From: Bacteroidales bacterium
Lineage (GTDB): Bacteria > Bacteroidota > Bacteroidia > Bacteroidales > JAADGE01
DNA length: 18,813 nucleotides
Reading direction: 5' to 3'
Assembly: GCA_024762915.1 (NCBI GenBank)
Contig: JANTGL010000013.1
Location: 1 to 18,813, forward strand
This document shows, piece after piece, positions 6,600-13,559 of the stretch (position 1 is its first letter; the number at the start of each line of letters is the position of its first letter). The translations under genes and the position numbers were made by a program. Below the pieces are notes generated by a model. The model made no database searches. It was given only the letters and a program-made list of their open reading frames with translations, and was not told the origin of the DNA.

Positions 6600-7139
6600 A
6601 TGAAAATATTACTTTCTTCTTTATTAATATTTTTTTCTCTCACGGTTTTGTTCGGACAAGAAACCGAGAAAATAAAAGCCGATATTTCACTCTCAAGCGT
6701 AACTTATGCGATGAGCCACCCTTTGCATGATTGGGAAGGGGTAAATAAAAAAATCCGGTCAATCATTGTCAGAGATAAACAAAGCCATGAAATAAAGAAA
6801 GTTGCGGTTGCTCTCGGTGTTGCTGATTTTAACAGCGGAAATGCCAACAGAGACTCGCATGCCGTTGAAGTCCTTGAAGGATTAACATATCCGACAGTTA
6901 TATTTATCAGTAATTCAATTGATTATCAGGAAAATAATATAAAAGTAAGCGGAACTTTAACTTTTCATAATGTAAAAAAAGTGATGACATTTTCAGTTTT
7001 ACATAAATTTTTGAAAGGAAAAGAGGCATATACCGGCATTTTTGATGTTGATATGACCGAATTTAATATTAAACGCCCCACTTTGATGAATATGCCTACT
7101 GATAAAATTATTAAAATCAGTTTTTTTCTGGTGTTTTAA
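6600..7139 (+). CDS. YceI-family secreted protein
   Basis: This 179-residue protein has a signal peptide (cleavage probably after LFG near 19). The mature part fits the YceI lipocalin-like barrel. It has SHPLHDWEG near the start in place of the usual HxFxG-type motif, then FNSGNANRDSHAVEVL, then LTYPTVIFIS, and VSGTLTFHNVKKVMTF near the C-terminus. YceI proteins bind long isoprenoid chains (such as polyprenyl or quinone-like lipids) in the periplasm, and their genes often neighbour a cytochrome b561 gene, as with E. coli yceJ-yceI. Here the gene starts 11 bases after a b561-like membrane protein gene, which repeats that pairing. It is the last gene of the operon. No clear terminator is seen after it; the next gene is convergent. 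Confidence 0.88.
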   Translation: MKILLSSLLIFFSLTVLFGQETEKIKADISLSSVTYAMSHPLHDWEGVNKKIRSIIVRDKQSHEIKKVAVALGVADFNSGNANRDSHAVEVLEGLTYPTVIFISNSIDYQENNIKVSGTLTFHNVKKVMTFSVLHKFLKGKEAYTGIFDVDMTEFNIKRPTLMNMPTDKIIKISFFLVF

Positions 7140-7185
7140 TTATTAATTTTTACAGGTTCCTTTTTTAGATGGCATTTAACGGATG

Positions 7186-7296
7186 ATGGTATGGTGTCGT
7201 GCGGGATTTCGAAGCGATTTCCTATCAATTTACACTGAGTTTTTTTACGAGTTACAAACCTTAACAAAACGCTGAAACCCTTATGCACTATACCAT
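7186..7296. repeat. Imperfect inverted repeat between convergent gene blocks
   Basis: ATGGTATGGTG (7186-7196) pairs with CACTATACCAT (7286-7296), ten of eleven bases. Flanking TTAA on both sides extends the symmetry. The 89 bases between contain GTGCGGGATTTCGAAGCG and a T run. It lies exactly where the plus-strand block ends and the minus-strand accessory block ends. It could be a cassette or insertion boundary, or a two-way terminator. No integrase or transposase is seen. Confidence 0.5.
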
Positions 7297-7327
7297 GTAT
7301 TAACTTCAGTTTTTTATATTCAAAATA

Positions 7328-8110
7328 TTAGTCAGAATCTTTTCCTTCTTTTCTTACTTTCCTGAGTCTTTTCCAAAAATGCTTATTCATAAAGCTGTTT
7401 TCGTCTAATTCGCAAAGTTGTTTATACATCGCCTTGTTTACAGTAAATGCAAGAATATCAGGAGGTAAATGCTCTCTCATAGCCATGTCAGTTGCCCCGA
7501 TAATAGCTTTTGGAGTATCTGAATCTAAATTTCCTAATAATGCCGCAATTTGACCACAACCCGACCCAAAAGAGGTGATAACGGGATTTTTTTCAACTGA
7601 TGCGTTTCTGTACTCTGCACCATGAATCAGAAAGCTTAACTGGTCAGGATTCACATAGAATGTGATGGTTTTTAAATGTTTATACCATGCATCTTTTAAA
7701 GGACCAATTACAACATATTTGTTTTTTATAAAATACGGATTTAAATTGTCAAGCCATTGACACATTAAATAATCAGAATATTTGAAGCCTTCACGTTGAT
7801 TTAAACCCTCGGCAAAGTTTTCACGTGCAGGATGTTCTTTATTCGAATTTTTTACTGCCCATTGTGGCAAAATATTCCCAACCCAATAACCTCCTCCCTG
7901 GCATGTGGCAGTGTAATCAGGATCTTCTGTAGAAATACAAATACTCTCACCATTGAGCCAGTTTTCATAGGCTGAGAAAAAACAACGTTTGGGTTTTACA
8001 AAAGGGCCAAAAGGCTCTTTATCTGGCACATCATAAAATCCGATTAAAGGGGTTTTTATACCTGCATGTTCTAATAAGTTTGTCGGATTTGGATTCAATA
8101 AAACATTCAT
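7328..8110 (-). CDS. DUF169 family protein
   Basis: The protein is 260 residues long. The order of motifs fits DUF169 (COG2043), a family of unknown function with conserved cysteines: KRCFFSAYENWLNGE (Cys 43), TATCQGGGYWVGN (Cys 70), KYVVIGPLKD (about 131-140), the VNPDQLSFLIHGAEYRN stretch (about 153-169), GSGCGQIAALL (Cys 185) and LPPDILAFTV. There is no signal peptide, so it is probably cytoplasmic. The conserved Cys residues suggest a metal or redox site, but this is unproven. The ATG at 8110 has AGGAG one base before it, too close for a good ribosome site. It is the last gene of the CCGG-free accessory block, 154 bases after the lipoprotein gene, with an inverted repeat in the gap. Confidence 0.82.
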   Translation of the reverse strand: MNVLLNPNPTNLLEHAGIKTPLIGFYDVPDKEPFGPFVKPKRCFFSAYENWLNGESICISTEDPDYTATCQGGGYWVGNILPQWAVKNSNKEHPARENFAEGLNQREGFKYSDYLMCQWLDNLNPYFIKNKYVVIGPLKDAWYKHLKTITFYVNPDQLSFLIHGAEYRNASVEKNPVITSFGSGCGQIAALLGNLDSDTPKAIIGATDMAMREHLPPDILAFTVNKAMYKQLCELDENSFMNKHFWKRLRKVRKEGKDSD

Positions 8111-8182
8111 GCTCCTATGTCTAATTTAAAAAAATTCTTTTCAATGTATTTTCGACTTTAGTCATTTTGATAATTTTCTTTC

Positions 8183-8238
8183 AGTGTCTGTTTTGATTTA
8201 GTATTTAAGAATTATTAGATAAAATAAAAACAGACACT
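8183..8238. repeat. 12-bp perfect inverted repeat in the gap between two minus-strand genes
   Basis: AGTGTCTGTTTT (8183-8194) and AAAACAGACACT (8227-8238) are perfect inverted copies. Four more pairs follow after one mismatch, with an AT-rich centre. It lies 27 bases after the lipoprotein stop. It could act as an mRNA 3' structure, but no T tract follows on either strand. A small non-coding mobile element is the alternative. Confidence 0.6.
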
Positions 8239-8264
8239 CATAATATTCAATATTTGTTTGAATT

Positions 8265-9056
8265 TTATTTAGTGCCATGATACTTGCCTAACCAGAAAAA
8301 ACCAACAGGAAGTAATTTATAAGAAACATAACCACCTTTGGTCAAATGCAAGTCATTACAAATATTTTTGGCTTCTCCTTCTGATTTTGCATTAACAAAA
8401 AATACAAAGTCTGCAATTTCGTTGTTTCTTCTCCTTTCTGCGTCTGGTTCACCAGAGAGTTCCCAGTAAACATTTTCGGCAGTACCTTCCTTATATAGAT
8501 TAATCATTATATCTGCCTGCTCTTGAATCGGATTAGCATCTTTGACTTGGTCAATATCTTTTAGTGTTGTCCATATTGCTACATAGGAGTTAGCCATTAC
8601 TTTATAGTCTATTCTTTCTGTATCTCTTCCAAGCCATTTTGTGCCCACTGGATAAACATTGTATTTAGCGATTCCTTTTTTTGTCAAAATCAGTTTATCC
8701 AATATTGATTTTACTTCATCCAATGATTTTGCTTTAAAGAAAACAGTGATATTTGGAAAGTAATCAAGTTTGTTAATTTTGGCATCTGGATCAAAATATG
8801 CATTTTCAATAACATCTTTTTTCCATAGTTCGACAAACTCATTAATAAAGTCATTGTAATTATCTTTGACCAACTGTACATTATCTGTTTCCCATTCCCC
8901 ATACAATCGCATAATTTTGTCTTCCCAAATTTGAATCTACCACTTCATTGGTTGCAGTTTGTTCGGTTTCTGATTTGGTAGTTTGTTTTTCTTTTGATGG
9001 ATTGTTGCAAGCAAATAGCAACGTGATTATGATTAATTGAATTAATGTTTTTTCAT
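8265..9056 (-). CDS. Lipoprotein with two tandem alpha/beta repeats, interrupted by two frameshifts
   Basis: The intact frame 8265-8912 encodes 215 residues made of two similar halves. Each half has a Tyr-rich start, FF(K/V)(A/N)AKS and (Y/L)PVG..WLG at its end, for example KYNVYPVGTKWLGRD and YKLLPVGFFWLGKYH. The fold looks like tandem ferredoxin-like domains (YciI or muconolactone-isomerase-like), but I cannot name the family. The start of the first repeat lies upstream in another frame: reading GGGG (minus strand, 8897-8900) as GGG gives QNYAIVWEWETDN, which aligns with SYVAIWTTLKD of the second repeat. Further up, the A6 run (9048-9053) read as A7 joins ATG 9056 to a lipoprotein signal (LIIITLLFACNN). 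The full product would be about 263 residues. The gene follows the cytochrome b561 gene by 31 bases. The breaks may be sequencing errors or decay. Confidence 0.72.
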
Positions 9057-9087
9057 CTTTTTTATGTCTAATGATTAATTCTTGTTT

Positions 9088-9618
9088 TTATAAAACTCTC
9101 TTTAAAGTATTTTCTTTCATCACGATACGGTGCTTAATTACACCAATTACATGCATGGCAAAAAGCAACATCAATATTAAAGCCATTATTCCGTGTCCTT
9201 TTAATGGCAATATTTCCTCCCGATTGATAATCAGTTCTGAATTCCCACTACTCAATGCTTCTCCGTAACCTCCTAAAACCATAGTAGCAATTCCTGAAAT
9301 TGCAATTCCAAATAATAAAAAGTAAAAAGCATTGTGTATCCAAACAGCTAATTTGTCATTAATTTTGGAATCGGTTTTTAGGTCGGCTGGGCGTGGTGCT
9401 TTGAAGAATAGCCAACTTCTAATTATTGTGAGGATGAATATGATTATCCCAAAGACAGCATGAATTTTTATTAATCCCATTTTTTCTGCTGGCTCAAGTC
9501 CAGTCATGTATTTCCCAAGTGGAAATAAAATGAGTATCAGTAGGGCAGTAAGCCAATGAATGGCAATAGTTCCCTTGCTGAATTTTTTACTTAAATCATT
9601 TTGAATTTTTGCGTTCAT
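9088..9618 (-). CDS. Cytochrome b561 family protein (CybB-like)
   Basis: The protein is 176 residues, close to the usual length for prokaryotic b561 (PF01292). Four transmembrane helices are evident. Histidines are placed in them as in the family: AIHWLTALL (His 21), KIHAVFGIII (His 53), KGHGIMALIL (His 142) and FAMHVIGVIKH (His 156 and 163). WIHNAFYFLLFG (His 95) lies in the third helix. It should bind two b hemes in the inner membrane and move electrons from the quinone pool, for instance to superoxide or periplasmic acceptors (family knowledge). The gene lies 18 bases after the MarR regulator gene and before the lipoprotein, so the three form one operon. MarR-linked b561 genes suggest induction by an oxidant or small molecule (inference). 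Confidence 0.93.
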   Translation of the reverse strand: MNAKIQNDLSKKFSKGTIAIHWLTALLILILFPLGKYMTGLEPAEKMGLIKIHAVFGIIIFILTIIRSWLFFKAPRPADLKTDSKINDKLAVWIHNAFYFLLFGIAISGIATMVLGGYGEALSSGNSELIINREEILPLKGHGIMALILMLLFAMHVIGVIKHRIVMKENTLKRVL

Positions 9619-9636
9619 ATTATTTCGTTTTTAAAT

Positions 9637-10071
9637 TTACATAAGATTGGTTTGAATTATTTTTAGCAATGAAGTAACTTTCTCAAGTTCTTCATCATTT
9701 ATACCTTTTACACCTTGCTTGTTCACCTCGACTGATATAGGAATAATATCATTCAGGAGTTTTTTTCCATTGTCGGTAATGTAGATGTTATATTTTCTTC
9801 TGTCTTTTTCGGAAGATTTTCGTTTAACATTTCCACCTTTTTCAAGCAAATCAAGCATTCGTGTAATATTGGTCTTGTCCTTTCGTCCTTTCAGGGCTAT
9901 TTCACTTTGCGTTATCCCAGGAAATACGTTTACAATATTTAGAATTCCCCATTGTTCAACAGTTGTATTAAATCCTTTTTCCTTAATCATTTTGTTAAAT
10001 TGGTGCCGCAAAAGGCTATTTGTTTGACCAATCAGATAGCCAAGAGAATCATTGATATTAAAATCATTCAT
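9637..10071 (-). CDS. MarR family transcriptional regulator
   Basis: This 144-residue protein has the MarR winged-helix layout. An N-terminal dimer helix contains LGYLIGQTNSLLRHQFNK, then VEQWGILNIV. The recognition region has TQSEIALKGRKDKTNITRML (about 54-73), and the wing has SEKDRRKYNIYITDNGKKLL (about 87-106) with the conserved Asp-Arg-Arg. I chose the ATG at 10071; a TTG at 10080 would add three residues but lacks support. It heads the operon with the b561 and lipoprotein genes and probably represses its own promoter. That promoter carries CAACTAA sequences, and a further CAACTAA/TTAGTTG palindrome lies upstream (10170-10191). The ligand cannot be told from sequence; MarR proteins commonly sense phenolics or oxidants. 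Confidence 0.92.
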   Translation of the reverse strand: MNDFNINDSLGYLIGQTNSLLRHQFNKMIKEKGFNTTVEQWGILNIVNVFPGITQSEIALKGRKDKTNITRMLDLLEKGGNVKRKSSEKDRRKYNIYITDNGKKLLNDIIPISVEVNKQGVKGINDEELEKVTSLLKIIQTNLM

Positions 10072-10098
10072 CGTTCGCAATATTTATAGTTGCTATGG

Positions 10099-10130
10099 CA
10101 AAAGTAAGCATAACAACTAATATGTGCAAA
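10099..10130 (-). promoter_or_regulatory. Consensus promoter of the marR-b561-lipoprotein operon
   Basis: On the minus strand, TTTG (10130-10127) is followed after 20 bases by TACTTTTG (10106-10099), matching the Bacteroidota consensus. The marR ATG at 10071 is about 28 bases after the -7 element. TTAGTTG lies between the two elements, at 10120-10114, where a repressor could block the polymerase. Confidence 0.75.
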
Positions 10131-10169
10131 TTTTATTTATTTTATAATTTGTGAGTTGTTTTAAAATTC

Positions 10170-10191
10170 CAACTAACGTTAAAATTAGTTG
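10170..10191. promoter_or_regulatory. Operator-like palindrome CAACTAA-N8-TTAGTTG
   Basis: Perfect 7-base arms (10170-10176, 10185-10191) lie about 40 bases upstream of the marR promoter. The same half-site recurs inside that promoter. MarR dimers bind palindromes of about this size, so this is a reasonable operator candidate, though unproven. Confidence 0.45.
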
Positions 10192-10474
10192 TTGTGTATC
10201 AGTTGTTTACAGTTCTTGTAATTTTCTAAAAATTTTTCCTGAAATACGATTTTTTTCTTTTGATGTTAGCTAAAATATTCAACGGAATTTTTCAGTAGGG
10301 CAATTGAAGTTAACAACTGTGTAACAGGATTACCGTTATTTCGATTATAGCTGTTACGCTGTTTCAGGCATCTAATGTATTATTTTTCAATAAATTATCC
10401 AAGCGGCTTTTAATTATTATTTTAAATCGGTTGTTAATTTCGGATGAGGTTCGGATACTTAGGGGGGATGTCTT

Positions 10475-10602
10475 AAAAGTCTGTGCAGTCATGTTGAACC
10501 TGTTTAACTTCGTTGAGTCTTCGGGTTCAGAATCTTAAGCTTCAAATAAGTAATGTATTATCCGGATGCTGAAACAAGTTCAGCATGACTGCACAGATTT
10601 TT
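10475..10602. repeat. 128-bp element with 25-bp terminal inverted arms
   Basis: Positions 10475-10499 and 10578-10602 pair over 25 bases with only two G-T wobbles (core CTGTGCAGTCATG and CATGACTGCACAG). Five more pairs follow inside (TGTTT with AAACA). The centre is AT-rich and non-coding. It looks like a dispersed palindromic repeat or a MITE. The arm ends in six T on the plus strand, so it may also end transcription. I see no target duplication that I trust. Confidence 0.7.
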
Positions 10603-10618
10603 TGTCAGTCCCTGTAAC

Positions 10619-10656
10619 AAAAAAAGGTTCATTGTTTAATCACAATGAACCTTTTT
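10619..10656 (-). terminator. Rho-independent terminator of atpD-atpC
   Basis: A perfect 15-bp stem, AAAAAGGTTCATTGT (10621-10635) with ACAATGAACCTTTTT (10642-10656), has a 6-base loop. On the minus strand it runs into seven T bases. It starts 17 bases after the atpC stop. The A/T flanks would also allow termination from the plus side. Confidence 0.93.
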
Positions 10657-10672
10657 CGGGAATATTCTAAAT

Positions 10673-10912
10673 TTATAATTTCAAAAGAATAATAATATTG
10701 TTTTTCAGGATTTCGATAACACCGCCTTTTACATCAAAAAGTTCTTCGGTATCATCAATTTCCACAACTTTTATCTGTCCTTTTTGCAAAGTGGAAATTA
10801 TGGGTGCATGATCTTTTAATATCCCGAATTGTCCGTCACTTCCGGGTACTTTAACGTATTTAATTTCCTTGCTGTACAGGGTTTCTTCAGGTGTAACTAT
10901 TTCTAAAAACAT
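10673..10912 (-). CDS. atpC: ATP synthase F1 epsilon subunit (short form)
   Basis: This 79-residue protein matches the N-terminal beta-sandwich of epsilon: LEIVTPEETLYSKE, then VPGSDGQFGILKDHAPIIS, then VKGGVIEILKNNIIIL. The C-terminal helical hairpin that inhibits the enzyme in E. coli is absent. This is common in Bacteroidota and is not a truncation, because the frame ends cleanly before a strong terminator. Epsilon joins the central stalk to the rotor and couples proton flow to ATP synthesis. The start is one base after the atpD stop, so translation is probably coupled. The other atp genes are not in the window, so the operon is split or continues elsewhere. Confidence 0.95.
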   Translation of the reverse strand: MFLEIVTPEETLYSKEIKYVKVPGSDGQFGILKDHAPIISTLQKGQIKVVEIDDTEELFDVKGGVIEILKNNIIILLKL

Positions 10913-10913
10913 A

Positions 10914-12428
10914 TTATTTTTCTTGTGTTTCTTTTAATATTTTTTCACCTTTTGCGATGGCATCTTCAATGGTTCCCACAAGGTTAAATGCAGCTTCCGG
11001 ATATTTATCAACTTCCCCGTTAATAATCATATTAAACCCTTTAATGGTTTCTTCAATCGGAACTAAAACACCGCTTAATCCGGTAAATTGTTCCGCTACA
11101 AAGAAGGGTTGTGATAAAAATCGTTGAACACGTCGTGCTCTGTGAACCGTTAATTTATCTTCTTCGGAAAGTTCATCCATACCGAGAATAGCAATAATAT
11201 CTTGTAATTCTTTATATCGTTGCAAAATATTTATTACTTTTTGAGCAGTTTCGTAATGCTCTTGACCAATAATATCAGGTGTTAATATTCTTGATGAAGA
11301 ATCAAGCGGGTCAACCGCAGGATAAATACCGAGTTCTGCTAATTTTCTGCTTAATACCGTTGTGGCATCTAAGTGAGAAAAGGTTGTAGCGGGAGCGGGG
11401 TCTGTTAAGTCATCGGCAGGAACATAAACCGCTTGAACGGATGTAATTGATCCGTTTTTAGTTGAAGTAATACGTTCTTGCATTTCACCCATTTCCGTAG
11501 CTAAAGTGGGTTGATATCCGACCGCAGAAGGCATTCTTCCGAGAAGAGCCGATACTTCCGAACCGGCTTGGGTAAATCTAAAAATATTATCAATAAAAAA
11601 TAAAATATCGTTGCCTTTACCTTCTCCGTCACCGTCTCTGAATTTTTCGGCTACCGATAAACCTGATAATGCCACACGAGCACGAGCTCCGGGAGGTTCA
11701 TTCATTTGGCCGAAAACCATGGATACCTGAGATTCTTTGATTTTTTCTTTATCAACTTTTGATAAATCCCAGCTGCCTTCTTCCATTGATTTTGTAAACT
11801 CGTCTCCGTATTTTACAATTCCGGATTCAATCATTTCACGTAATAAGTCATTACCTTCGCGTGTGCGTTCACCGACACCGGCAAAAACAGACATTCCGTC
11901 GTATCCTTTGGCAATATTATTAATTAATTCTTGAATTAATACGGTTTTACCTACACCGGCACCGCCGAAAAGCCCTATTTTTCCGCCTTTTGCATAGGGC
12001 TCAATTAAATCTATAACTTTAATTCCGGTATAAAGGACTTCTTTGCTTGTCGAAAGATCTTTAAAAGCAGGGGCTTCATTGTGAATGGGATAACCATCGC
12101 TTTTATCCAGAGATTCTAAACCGTCAATTGTATCACCGATAACGTTTAATAAACGTCCTCTTACTTTTTCGCCTACCGGCATTTTAATGGGTGCACCGGT
12201 TGCTTTAACTTTCATCCCTCTTTCCAATCCGTCAGTCGTATCCATAGCAATCGTTCTTACGGTATACTCGCCGATATGTTGTTCTGCTTCAACAACTAAT
12301 GTATTTCCGTCATCGCGCGTAATTTCTAAAGATTCGTGTATTTCCGGAAGTTTGCTTCCTGTTTTTTCAAAACTAACATCAATTACGGGTCCTATGATTT
12401 GTACGATTTCGCCAAAATTATCTGCCAT
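10914..12428 (-). CDS. atpD: ATP synthase F1 beta subunit
   Basis: The protein is 504 residues, a full-length catalytic subunit. The P-loop GGAGVGKT is at about 155-162, the catalytic Glu is in GVGERTREGND (about 187), and NEPPGARARVALSGLS is near 243-258. LFFIDNIFRFTQAGSEVSALLGRMPS is the ATPase core; it is followed by GYQPTLATEMG and the MDELSEEDK loop. Compared with E. coli, an insertion around 205-233 (MEEGSWDLSKVDKEK) is the type seen in Bacteroidota. It makes ATP from ADP and phosphate as part of the membrane-bound F1Fo enzyme. A consensus promoter lies 34-65 bases upstream, and only atpC follows before a strong terminator. The ATG at 12428 gives the normal MADNFGEIVQIIGPVIDV start. Confidence 0.99.
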   Translation of the reverse strand: MADNFGEIVQIIGPVIDVSFEKTGSKLPEIHESLEITRDDGNTLVVEAEQHIGEYTVRTIAMDTTDGLERGMKVKATGAPIKMPVGEKVRGRLLNVIGDTIDGLESLDKSDGYPIHNEAPAFKDLSTSKEVLYTGIKVIDLIEPYAKGGKIGLFGGAGVGKTVLIQELINNIAKGYDGMSVFAGVGERTREGNDLLREMIESGIVKYGDEFTKSMEEGSWDLSKVDKEKIKESQVSMVFGQMNEPPGARARVALSGLSVAEKFRDGDGEGKGNDILFFIDNIFRFTQAGSEVSALLGRMPSAVGYQPTLATEMGEMQERITSTKNGSITSVQAVYVPADDLTDPAPATTFSHLDATTVLSRKLAELGIYPAVDPLDSSSRILTPDIIGQEHYETAQKVINILQRYKELQDIIAILGMDELSEEDKLTVHRARRVQRFLSQPFFVAEQFTGLSGVLVPIEETIKGFNMIINGEVDKYPEAAFNLVGTIEDAIAKGEKILKETQEK

Positions 12429-12461
12429 ATTATTGTATTAAAAAATTTTCAAATTTAATCG

Positions 12462-12493
12462 CAAAGATACTATTCGTATTTTACAGATACAAA
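12462..12493 (-). promoter_or_regulatory. Consensus promoter of atpD-atpC
   Basis: On the minus strand, TTTG (12493-12490) is followed after exactly 20 bases by TATCTTTG (12469-12462), a full match to the Bacteroidota consensus. The atpD ATG is about 34 bases past the -7 element. Confidence 0.8.
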
Positions 12494-12653
12494 TTTATTT
12501 CTTTTGTATTTATTTGACTTAATTTCTGCAAGACAAAACCTAAAATAATGACGGTCATCAAATCACTATTTGAATTTAAGTGAAACGGGTTTGTATATAA
12601 TCCTCTGTTTATCAAAGAATTGATATGATGACTTGCGAGTTTATGGTATAAAT

Positions 12654-12679
12654 AAAAAAAGCTGCCTTCAGCAGCTTTT
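12654..12679 (-). terminator. Rho-independent terminator after tsf
   Basis: A 9-bp stem, AAAAGCTGC (12657-12665) with GCAGCTTTT (12671-12679), has a 5-base loop. On the minus strand it is followed by a T tract. It ends the rplM-rpsI-rpsB-tsf transcript. The stem is the same sequence as the terminator at 526. The rest of the gap, up to the atpD promoter, holds nothing else I can identify. Confidence 0.88.
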
Positions 12680-12702
12680 AATTTAAATATTATTTAAAAA
12701 GT

Positions 12703-13527
12703 TTAATTTACGGAATAACGTTTAAATCCGGTAACTTTAACTTCTGCATCAACCTCTTTTAAGAAATCGCGAATGGTTTTTTTGTTATCTTTAACCCATT
12801 GTTGATTTAACAATGTATTTTCTTTAAAGAATTTGTTTAATCTTCCGACAGCAATTTTCTCAGCTAAATCAGCCGGTTTGCCTTCTTGAATAGCAAGTTC
12901 TTTACCGATTTCAATTTCTTTATCAATAATTTCTTGTGAAACATCATCTTTGTCAACAGCTATAGGACTCATTGCTGCAATTTGCATAACAATATCTTTA
13001 CCTGCATGTTCTTCAATTACTTTTGTAAATCCGGCAATTGAAGCCAATTTATTTCCGGGATGAATGTATGAAGCAACGGATTCACCTTCCACTTTATCGT
13101 AAAAACCGAGTTCAATTTTTTCACCGATTACGCCGGTTTGAGTAATGATTTCATCACTGATTTTAACTCCGTTCAGTTCTAAATTTTTAAGTTCTTCAAG
13201 ATTTGCGGGATTGTTTTCAACGGCAACATCTGAAATTTGATTTGCGAATTTTACGAAATCATCATTTTTAGCAACGAAATCTGTTTCACAATTTAATGCA
13301 ATTATAACAGCTTTTTTACCGTCAGATGATTGTTTTGCAATAACGGCACCTTCCGAAGTATCTCTGTCAGCACGTTTGCCGGCTACTTTTTGTCCTTTTT
13401 TTCTGAGAATATCAATGGCTTCGTCAAAATCTCCGTTTGATTCTGCAAGCGCATTTTTACAATCCATCATACCGGAACCGGTCATTTTTCTTAATTTTGC
13501 AACATCTGCTGCACTTATTTTAGTCAT
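12703..13527 (-). CDS. tsf: Translation elongation factor Ts
   Basis: The 274-residue protein is a typical EF-Ts. The N-terminal UBA-like helical domain (about 1-43) has VAKLRKMTGSGMMDCKNAL. The core motif NCETDFVAKND (about 79-89) inserts into EF-Tu. Later motifs include GVIGEKIELGFYDKV, YIHPGNKLASIAGF and LLNQQWVKDNKKTI. It exchanges GDP for GTP on EF-Tu in the cytoplasm. It follows rpsB by 32 bases, the near-universal pairing. It is the last gene of a four-gene unit and is followed by a terminator; pyrH and frr, which follow tsf in many bacteria, are absent here. Confidence 0.98.
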   Translation of the reverse strand: MTKISAADVAKLRKMTGSGMMDCKNALAESNGDFDEAIDILRKKGQKVAGKRADRDTSEGAVIAKQSSDGKKAVIIALNCETDFVAKNDDFVKFANQISDVAVENNPANLEELKNLELNGVKISDEIITQTGVIGEKIELGFYDKVEGESVASYIHPGNKLASIAGFTKVIEEHAGKDIVMQIAAMSPIAVDKDDVSQEIIDKEIEIGKELAIQEGKPADLAEKIAVGRLNKFFKENTLLNQQWVKDNKKTIRDFLKEVDAEVKVTGFKRYSVN

Positions 13528-13559
13528 TTTGTTTCAGTTTTTAAACTTAAAGTATTAAA

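Larger units (their letters stand above)
10072..10672. other. 600-base gap without a gene, holding promoter, operator-like repeats, an inverted repeat and a terminator
   Basis: No open frame on either strand here looks like a gene. From the MarR side it holds the marR promoter, CAACTAA/TTAGTTG repeats, and about 280 bases (10192-10474) in which I see nothing certain beyond recurring GTTAACAACTG- and GTTAC-like words. A long inverted repeat and the atpC terminator follow. Confidence 0.7.

Noticed and set aside
7186..7296. An integron attC site
   Set aside because: The symmetry and the ATTTAAC beside it are suggestive, but there is no integrase, no array of sites and no proper GTTRRRY partner in place. 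It is reported only as an inverted repeat.
9071..9268. A plus-strand open frame opposite the b561 gene
   Set aside because: It lies almost wholly within the cytochrome b561 gene and shows no family features.
10072..10080. TTG start for the MarR gene
   Set aside because: An ATG three codons later gives a normal MarR N-terminus and a reasonable distance to the promoter.
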